Assembly (NCBI GenBank): GCA_050084985.1
Contig: JBITNC010000001.1
Coordinates: 137,826,001 to 137,890,000, forward strand
Reading direction: 5' to 3'
From: Nageia nagi
Taxonomy: Eukaryota > Pinophyta
Length of the DNA: 64,000 nucleotides
Numbering within the stretch: position 1 is the first letter of the stretch; each line of letters begins with the position of its first letter. Of the stretch, positions 55,861 to 64,000 are shown piece by piece. The notes under the pieces are model-generated. The model saw only the letters and a list, made by a program, of their open reading frames with translations, ran no database searches and was not told the DNA's origin. Made by a program: the position numbers and the translations under genes.

Positions 55861-58695
55861 GACCTTGGAGGTTTCTCTTCACATCTTTGGAAAGAAGCTC
55901 ATCTTCATCTTGGAGGTTTATCTTAAAGTCTTCTTGAGGTAAACTCACAAGAATGTATAAATTCCTTCCTTCTTGCTTATTTGAATATTGTTTTATGATA
56001 CTAACATATATGTTATGTGCTAGTTCTTTTTTTGCAAAATATATTTTTAAATGGCAATATAATGTAATTGTTATTTATACTAAAATTTTCTATGTTAGTT
56101 GCAATTTTTTTTATTATCACAAAAATTGCTCAATATATATTGCTTTTGCAATTGTTATTTATACTAGCATATGTTAGTTATAATTTTTTTTATTACAAAA
56201 TTGCTCTACATATATTGATATTATCCTTCCCTTACCTACCTTAGTCCTCCTATTAAAACAAATATAGTTATTTTTTCAATAATTTATTTTAAACACAAAA
56301 GAAGGTAATTTATTGTATCATTTTGCTAAAATTATTATCAAAATAATTGTAAATGGTTCATTTATTCAAAAGATGTTCTTATTTGTTTAAGTCTATCATT
56401 GTTGATACTAAAAAAGGGGGGGGGGGGGGGGGGGGGGCGGGGAGCATTATTTATTTATTGCTTATCAAACCATCCGCATAGATTTTAATGCTCTCAAATC
56501 CTTTCCACAACACTTGATGGTTCTTTTGCATTTTTCTTGCCACTTTTTTAAATTTGTTTAATCTATGTAAACATTTCAATCTCATTATTTTAACTACTAG
56601 CATTTGGCATTTGTATTATGAATTATTTCCATTTATCATAGTATTGATAATAATAACCTTTTTTTAAGTAGTTGTACTACTCAAGTTTATGCATAGCAAT
56701 TAAATCTAGACATAACGACTCTCGAGCCTCAAAGTATGGTCCCTACGCCACCCTACATGGCCTCCACCTATGCCATCCTCTATGGCCACTATCTAGCCTC
56801 CCATCATGGCCCCGCTGCCCGCATCTCCCAACCATCCTTCTTGTGGTCCTCATGGCCAACCGAGCCCCCCATCCTTTGCTCCACCATCGGGCCCTCACCC
56901 TTCAGTAAGCCCTCGATATTTTCCCAACTTTTGTCCAACATCATGGCCTCCCTTCACAAGACCTACAACCTCCTTTTGATGTCAATGTTGATACCCCTCT
57001 TCATTGGCCAGATCTTGCAGCAAGTGCCACTCTCCTATGTGCCTTTCTTATCCCTCTTATATTGCCCCTCACCTGCTTTTATTCATCCTATTTTTTTAAG
57101 TTTTGTTTTTTAATTATTACTTACCTACTCTTGGCATGAATATGTTTCTTGCAAGTTATTTTAAAAACCCTCTTTCCCATGACATTAATTTTGCATTAGG
57201 TGGAGTATGAGTCTCCATTTTCATTTAAATCTCTGATAATTTAATGATGATGCATTAAAAGTACTCCTTTTTTTTTGGGAATGTTTTACAAAAGGATATA
57301 TATTGGTCAAATTGCAATTTATTTTTGTAGTTCTCTTTAACATTGAAAGGGATAATTTTTTTTAGATCTATTAGTGCTTCAATTGCCAAAGAGAAGGCTA
57401 ATTTTTTTTTTATCTCTTAAGTATTAAGAGGGATATTTTTTGCAACTTTTAAAATCCTTCAAATACTTACATTGGTATAAGCTTGACATTTCTAAAGTAA
57501 ATTAAGCATGCTATTTTTTAAGTATTTAATCATATTGCTTTAAAATAAATTTTAAGTAAAAAGGGGGAAATTTTTAAAAATTTTACTTAAACTTTTTATG
57601 CAACTATGGTATGACTATTACTTAGATTTTTTAAAGTTTTTACCATATATTTCTTATGCAAAGTGATATATGGACTTATACAAGTTATGGGAATGATGCA
57701 TGGAATATTTGATGCCTTTCTAAAAAACTTTTTGATGCATGAAAATTTTATGGATATTTTTACTTAAAATTTCAAGCTATGGTAATGATGCAATGAATAT
57801 TTGATGCCTTACTTATTCAAAATGATGGATGTTTAATATGTTTCTAAAGTATTTATTATTTATGCAAAGTTAATAGATGAACTGATGCAAAATATGGACT
57901 TATGTAAAGATATCCTTTAGGGGTTAGTAAAATAAACCCATTGGACACTTAGGTTTTAATTTTTGAATGGATAATGTTTTACTTATGCCCTTTTTTATGT
58001 TTCACTTTTTGCTTTAATACAAATAAAATGCAAACATTGAAATGAGCAACCTCCAAAAATGAACACATTTGCATGTACATTCCATAACATGACTTGTTTG
58101 GGGAGCCATGAGGTGAGGACAGGAAAACTAGAGCCTTTAAGCCTGACAATCCAAATGGTGAAAAGTTCATATTTATCAATTGCCCCTAAGTCCTTTGTTG
58201 GTTTAGACATAACTCCAATAGGTGGACAGGTATGTGTGTAGTGATACCACATGTCTACATGTCCATTTAGGGATTATCTTGATAACCTAGAAGGATAACT
58301 TGAAACCTAATCAAGATTAATAATTTAGTTGATCCAATAAATATCATAAACTTGAAAAATAATAGGTACTTCTCTTTGTGAGAGTATAAAATTGAACAAG
58401 GTAAACTAATTGAAGATTGGTAGTACTTGGGCTCCTCTTGTATGGGCATCCAAGTGAAAGCCTAATTTTAAATAAAAAAAACAAACCTCAATAATGTCAC
58501 TCTACATCTATGATTCTTGACATGAGAAAAGTATTTGGGTACATGGATTATTTGAGTTGTAAAACATTTGCACTTGTGAATCAAATCATGCATATATTTT
58601 ATGTTAAAATTAACATGTATTTTCTACTTATTTAAAACTTAACATATAATGTTGTTAACCACATGCTTATTATTTTTTCACTTCTTATGTAGCAA
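55861..58695 (+). other. copia D leader, 2.8 kb between primer-binding site and gag
   Basis: This is non-coding in the sense direction. It contains a G-run (56416-56442), a C-rich block at 56700-57110 and AT-rich stretches with many TTTTACTTAAA-like phrases. The part 57990-58400 aligns well with 47880-48230 of copia C, and on the - strand both keep a related open reading. Copia leaders are usually around a hundred bases, so this is unusual. Confidence 0.75.
56416..56442 (+). repeat. Poly(G) run: 22 G, C, 4 G
   Basis: A run of 22 G is followed by one C and four more G, in otherwise AT-rich sequence. The length is prone to sequencing error, and the strand could form a G-quadruplex. Confidence 0.9.
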
Positions 58696-59640
58696 ATGGA
58701 AGAATCTTTTTTACCCAAACACATTCTTGATGGTTCTAACTTTGAGATTTGGGAACTTCAAATGAGAGCTAAGTTGCAAGCAAGGAAGCTTTGGAAAATA
58801 GTGAATGAGAACCTTGTACCTCCTATGAATGAGAAGGCACTAGAGGCTTATAACATGAAAAACGAGTTGGTAACCTCCATAATTTATCATATAATTTCAA
58901 ATGATATGCTCCTAATGATTTTCTTTTCAACCTCAAAAAATGAAAATTGGGATAAGCTTAACCAAATCCACCTTGGTTCAAATTTTTTAAAAAGGTTTAC
59001 CATTCTCTAAAATATGCTACGATCTCATTAAGGGGAAGATAAAAATGTGACTATCTACTTGAATAAAATCATTGATTTAAGGATCCAACTTGTTGCTTAT
59101 AGATGCAATTGGATCAATGATGAGTTCATGGTCTTCATCATTCTTCAAAACTTTTATTTAAAATTTAAAAACTTTGTGATGGTTATAAAAATAAGGCTTG
59201 ATGATGAAGAAAAAGTCTTCTCCCTTGAGAACCTTTCTAGGCACCTATTGAAGTATGAGGAAACCTATTGATTTATTCTCCTAAGAATAATAACATTACT
59301 CTTAGAGTAACCAAAATTTTTTTTAAAAAGAAGTTAAACCATAAAAAGAAATCTTATTCTTCTTCCTCTAAAAGGTTTGAGAAAAGAAGTAATGGTTACA
59401 ATAGCAGTAGGAATAATAGAAATAATAATCATAACAATAGGAATAACAGCAACAACAACCACTTCAAGTAAAGAGATAAAAAAAGCAAAGTAAACAATCC
59501 TTATTCTAAGGAAAAGTTTGATGGTAATTATAACTATTATGGAATCCAAAGTCACAAAGAAGTTGATTGCTACAAAAAGAAAAGAGAGAAAAAAAACAAA
59601 GATAATGGAAATGTAAAGAACTACAAATAAAAGGAGAATA
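58696..59640 (+). pseudogene. copia D gag pseudogene
   Basis: It starts at the ATG at 58696 (MEESFLPKHILDGSNFEIWE) and has UBN2-type blocks to 59010. A stop breaks it at about 59008, and it resumes at 59047 (YLNKIIDLRIQLV). An Asn/Ser/Lys-rich tail at 59268-59471, in another frame, carries long runs of Asn codons. A knuckle remnant reads N-Y-Y-G-I-Q-S-H-K-E-V-D-C. The nucleic-acid-binding knuckle has lost its first Cys pair. Confidence 0.87.
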
Positions 59641-62505
59641 TTCATGCTAGTTTTGCTATAGTGTTCTAATCCATGTCTCACTTTCTTTTGTTTGATTGGA
59701 TTGTTTATTCTAGTTGCACTAATCACCTTTTCTTTGAAAATGAAAAGTTTGAGAATTTTCACAAGTATAAAAAGATGTGGTTGTGATAGGTGATAACTCT
59801 ACCCTTGAATTCTAAAGAATTAGGAGTGTGATGATTCATGAAAAGGTTATTGATAATGTGTTTTATATTCCTAAGCTTAGGAAGAACCTCCTCTCTATGA
59901 TCTAAATTGCTAGAAAAAGGGTACTCTTTTAAGTTCAACTCTTAATCCTGATGCATTAAGAAAAGACTTATTACATTGATTAAAGGATCAGTGAAAGATG
60001 ATCTCTACATTGTAAATCAAGTTTCATTAAAGATGTGTCTTACTATAAGTGTATGTTCTAAAGGTAATATTTGGTACAAATATTTAGGGCATCTTAACCA
60101 TAAGAGTATTCAAGTGATAAAAGATCAAGAATTTGTGAAAGGTTTGCCTTCAATTTCTTTTTTAGTTGGTCTATGTGAGAAATGCATTTTTCTTAAGATG
60201 TATAGATAAAATTTTGAAAAGATAAGACAACAAAAGCATCTCAACCTCTTCAACTTATGCATTTAGATTTGATGGATCTATTTTAGACTAAGTCACTTGG
60301 AGGAGCATCTTATGTCCTGACCTTAGTTAATGACTTTAGTAGGATGACCTTTAGGTATATACTTGAACATAAAAATTAAAACTTTGAGAGTTTTAAAAAT
60401 TTTAAGGCCTTTATTGAGAATCAAACTAACCTTGAAATCAAGATGTTGAGATCAGATAATGGGAGAGAATATAACAGTAATGAGTTTAATGACTTTTATG
60501 TTAAGTATGGAATTAAGAGAAATTTTATAATTCCTTAAACTTCTTAGTAGAAAGGTATTGTTAAAAATAAAAATAGAATAATTATGGAAATGGCTAGATA
60601 CATGTTGAGTAATATTCTTAGTTTCTTATAGGGTGAAGCTATGAGCATTGCTATTTACATGTTGAATAGATGTCCCACAAAATCCATTCAGGGTAAAACT
60701 CCTTTTGAGACATGGTTAGAAAGTAAACCTACCATTTCTCACCTTAGGGTGTTTGGTTGTGAAGCATTATCCTACATTATTTTTGAAAAAAAAAAAGAAA
60801 AAGTTGGATAAAAAAGATAAAAAATACATCTTTGTGGGTTATGATAATCAACATAGAGACTACAAGCTTTACTCTCCATCCTACAAAGTCATGTTTGTTT
60901 CAAGGGATGTAAAGCTCAATCAACTTCCTAATGAATCTACTTCTAATGAAGATGTTGATGATCTAGAGGACTCTTTAGTTATACTTTGCTGGTTTAATAT
61001 TGATGTAAATAAGTCACCTTCGAAACAAAATTCTCTAACATAAAAGGTAATAAGGAGCATGACCTTGAATAGATCCTTATTTACCAAGATTGACAACAAG
61101 CATGAGCTATCAACCTTTAAAGAATATTCTAAGTATGAGTGCTAGATGGAAGCCATGAAAGTGGAGTATGAGGTGCTTATGAAAAATAAAACTTGAGATT
61201 TAGATCCTTATTTCAATGAAAAAAAATATGATTGGTAATAAGTGGATCTATAAGGTCAAGTTCAATTCAGTTGAAGATATTGAGAAATACAAGGTAAGGT
61301 TAGTAGCCAAAGGTTTTGCTTAGAAATAGGATGTATATTATGAAGAAACCTTTGCTTCTATAGCAAAGATGCCTGCTGTGAGGATTATCATTGCTCTTTC
61401 TACAACTCAAGAATAGAAATTTTTTCAACTTGACATCAAGAGTGCATTTCTTAATAGTGACTTAGATGTGCAAATCTTTATGAATCATCTATAAGGGTTT
61501 ATTATGAAAGGTAAAGATTCCTTTGTGTGCAAGCTAAAGAAGTCATTATATGAACTTAAGCAAGCACCTCAAGCATGGTACAGAAAGATTTCAAGGTACT
61601 TTAGATACATTGGATTCTCCAAGAGTTTTTTTTAATCCGATCTATATGTGCTCAATCAAAGAAAAGACATGGTCTTGATTCTCCATTATGTGGATGATCT
61701 TTTGATTATTAAGAACAATGATTAAATCATTCAAGAGTGTATATCCAAACTTAAATAAATATTTGAAATGATTGATCTTGATTTCTTGCACTACTATCTT
61801 AGAATGCAAGTGTATCAATACAAGGATTGTACTTACCTCAATCAATATAAGTATATATCAAATATCTTACAAAAGTTTGGAATAGAGTGTAGATATGCTA
61901 CAATCTTAGTCTTCTTAGAATCATTATTTCTCTAAGCTCCAACTCTCAGTTAGTTGATACTATATCTTACAAGTAATTAATTGGTAGTATTTTGTATTTG
62001 ACTATATTCAAACCAAATATTACCTTTGCAGTGAATCTAATGGCATAATTTATGCAGTGACTATATTTCAACCTCTATGTATGTGTTTAGCATTGGTTTA
62101 GGTGCTATCTCTTGAGCTTTCAAGAGGCAACTTACTATTACTCTTTCCATTGTAGAAGCTAAATACCATGCCATGTCTATTGCAACCCAGGAAGCCATTT
62201 GACTAAGGCATCTTCTGAAAGAAATTGGGTATGAGCAAGATGGCTCATCTTTGATTTCTTTAAATAATCAGTTGGCTATTTCTTTGCATATGAATCTTGT
62301 GTTCTATAAAAGAATAAAACATGTTAAAATTAATGCCCATTTTATCAAGGAGAAGGTTCTTTATGGCATCATACACCTGGACTCTTATCCATCCACATTG
62401 AACTCTGTTGATTTGTTCACCAAGCCTCTCCCATAAGCTCAATTTTGTAAGCTTAGGGATGCTATCAGGTTGGTGAAGTTGCCCTCAATGGAGAGTGAAG
62501 TTTGA
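59641..62505 (+). pseudogene. copia D pol pseudogene (integrase core retained)
   Basis: Protease near 59690 reads W-I-V-Y-S-S, so the catalytic Asp is lost. GAG-pre-integrase is at 60066-60190. The integrase core at 60250-60560 shows HLDLMD, SDNGREY and a GIVKNKNR block where the usual Glu of VERKNR is Lys. The C-terminus is at 60660-61040. The reverse transcriptase has [16 protein letters not shown], and its catalytic Y-V-D-D at about 61688-61700 is intact. Near 62055 about 130 bp including the first RNase H Asp block is deleted relative to copia A. It ends DLFTKPLP near 62436. Stops are many. Confidence 0.88.
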
Positions 62506-63180
62506 ATTCTTATGTTGAATTCATATTTATGATAACTTCACCCCTAGGAGAATTTTGTGTTGTATAGTTTTGATTTTGTTATACACCTTCATGATAAGTT
62601 CGCTCTACATGAGGAACTTGTACAAAATTTTAAAATAAAGGATTGGCCAATCTAGCACTATTTAGTTTCTATGTGTGATAAATTCTTATGTGTCTTTTGG
62701 TACTATTCAGTTATCCATATGTAATGATAATCAACACATGTTTTATATACAACAGGTGACTGAGTTTTTAGCATGGCATCTTCATGATGACTTATAGTGC
62801 ACCATTTATCAGTTCATGATGGCATTTATGTGATTCATCTATCTTTGTTGATATGTATATGTTGCATCTAACTGATCTTGTTATTTGATGTGCTTATGAC
62901 CTATAAGTTCCTTTGAGATTGCAGGTTACTTACCTCAGGTATGCAAGTTCTTAGAGACTCTTCATGACTTCCAGTTGGATGACTACTTCATGTACATTGA
63001 AACCTATTGTGGTTAATGATTGTATTTGGAAAAGTAGTGAGTATCAAATTAAATCTTTCTTATTTCAAAAATATATAAAAAGTTCTTATCTCCATTGTAT
63101 CTGTTTGGAGGAGAACTCTCTTACATTCTCTTCTTTCTTTTTTCTTATTCTCTCTATCCCAATATTGCATTAAAGGAGAG
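62506..63180 (+). other. copia D 3' non-coding region with polypurine tract
   Basis: Homologous to 11212-11985. It has two CACTATT-AGTT units near 62655-62725. The purine tract AAAGGAGAG abuts the LTR at 63180. Confidence 0.75.
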
Positions 63181-63653
63181 TGTTGGAATGTATAATGCAT
63201 TATTGTAAAGGTTTTGTAATAATATTCTATGTAAGTTCGCTATTAAATATTTAAGTGAATATGATAATGTAACTTATCTTACACTCCATGTCATAAGCAT
63301 GCCCCATGGGTAAAAGGATGTGCATGTCATGCTTTTGTATATTAGATAAAAGGGTGATCCAAAGAGGGATTTTGGCTTATAAATAAAAGGCTCTCTTTTT
63401 GTGATCACAAACAATTGGTGGAGTAAAGTTATGCTATAGGATAGTATTCAGGAAAAAATAGTAGAAGGATTGTAAGAGTTCATATTTGTTAAGAAGAGAG
63501 ATCTAGTTAGTGGATGTACTCCTAGTTGGAGGAACCACTTATATCTTGTGTTATATTTATGGGATTTCTTTGTGAATTAGTTAGATGTGTATTGTGAGCT
63601 TTCATGTGATCTTGGAGATTTAGAGTTTTTCATGTTATAGTTCAATTCTCTCA
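63181..63653 (+). repeat. copia D 3' LTR (473 bp)
   Basis: It begins TGTTGGAATG and ends TTCTCTCA. It lacks most of the U3 palindrome (near 63241), which is present in the 5' LTR. The TATA box reads TATAAATAA near 63380. Confidence 0.92.
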
Positions 63654-64000
63654 CCACTTGTGAGATCGCTCTAACTAAAGACTTCCAAACTCTTTTTGCT
63701 ACCTTTGCCTCCTTTTTAGGATCAACATGTTCTTCTGTTGGAATATGCTTTATGTGTGTTCTCACTTTATCCCTATATTTATTCAAGATTTTCCCCGCTT
63801 TTTGGAGTGCTTTTTCTACACTCCAAACATTGCCAAATTTGCGATGGAGTTGGGCTATCAATTTCTTTTGCTTGCAAATATTGACAATAAGAAAAATTAG
63901 TTTAATGTATGAAATAGTATCAAGATAAAAATAACTTAATAAAACTAGAATAATATATTAATAATCAAAAATAAAATAAAACTTACGAGCCTCATCTTGG
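63654..64000 (-). pseudogene. CACTA second gene (TnpA/Ptta-like), 5' part, cut by copia D
   Basis: On the - strand from about 63861: QLHRKFGNVWSVEKALQK then NKYRDKVRTHIKH, HVDPKKEAKVAKRVWKSL and VRAISQ, where copia D begins. Joining to 55353 across one duplication copy keeps the frame open. Sequence beyond 63870 is AT-rich and may be an intron. The gene continues outside the window. Its function is inferred only from its position next to CACTA features. Confidence 0.55.

Larger units (their letters stand above)
55354..63653 (+). mobile_element. Ty1/copia element of the copia A family (copia D)
   Basis: This is the most complete copy: LTRs on both sides, primer-binding site, 2.8-kb leader, gag at 58696, pol with integrase core retained, purine tract and a 4-of-5-bp target duplication. 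It lies inside a reading frame of a CACTA gene, which becomes continuous again when the element and one duplication copy are removed. The two LTRs differ by many substitutions and one deletion, so the insertion is old. Stops in every domain show it is inactive. Confidence 0.92.

Noticed and set aside
1-64000. CRISPR arrays, rRNA, complete tRNA genes, bacterial operons
   Set aside because: None seen; repeats present are transposon ends, tandem intron duplications and CACTA motifs, and the only gene has plant exon-intron structure.

Overview
This window looks like nuclear DNA of a seed plant with a large, repeat-rich genome. I think a gymnosperm is likely, but that is inference. The evidence is one large intron-containing plant gene, AT-rich sequence, and old, heavily mutated retrotransposons nested in one another. 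All coordinates and reading frames were derived by eye; no alignment or database search was run.

Layout. 1-12481: a Ty1/copia relic (copia A, + strand, 5' end outside the window) that was interrupted by a second, different copia element (copia B, 2503-11068). B is flanked by a perfect 5-bp target duplication, GGCAT. B is the strangest object here: each terminal repeat is a long palindrome, and its two ends carry different palindromes. 12482-13550 is AT-rich spacer. 13600-26600 holds the one clear host gene, a CELLULOSE SYNTHASE INTERACTIVE gene (CSI, closest by eye to CSI3). It has a GC-rich promoter, a 5'-UTR intron full of tandem duplications, six coding exons, about 2130 codons of armadillo repeats and a C-terminal C2 domain. 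One single-base frameshift interrupts an otherwise intact frame.

27011-32471 and about 33210-39240 are two L1-type LINEs of one family, both on the - strand; the first has a 12-bp target duplication. 40600-41312 is a pentatricopeptide-repeat (PPR) pseudogene fragment. 43076-50647 is copia C (- strand) and 55354-63653 is copia D (+ strand). Both belong to the same family as copia A, with related LTRs of 473-496 bp (one C LTR is truncated), 4-of-5-bp target duplications and an unusually long leader before gag. 51250-53620 is a decayed CACTA (En/Spm) tnp2 transposase on the - strand. At 54024 a CACTA-type terminus begins, followed by about 20 copies of a TAGAGTCA-like motif and a second - strand transposon gene, which copia D split in two.

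How it fits together. The CSI product is expected to tie cellulose synthase complexes to cortical microtubules. Everything else is transposon history. The copia family A/C/D has repeatedly lost its integrase core, and nearly all visible decay is C-to-T/G-to-A, as expected for methylated, silenced repeats. The observations most worth follow-up are the palindromic-LTR copia element, the CSI frameshift and repeated splice donor, the GW/WG-rich open tail of the LINE ORF2, and the long copia leader with a conserved antisense reading frame.
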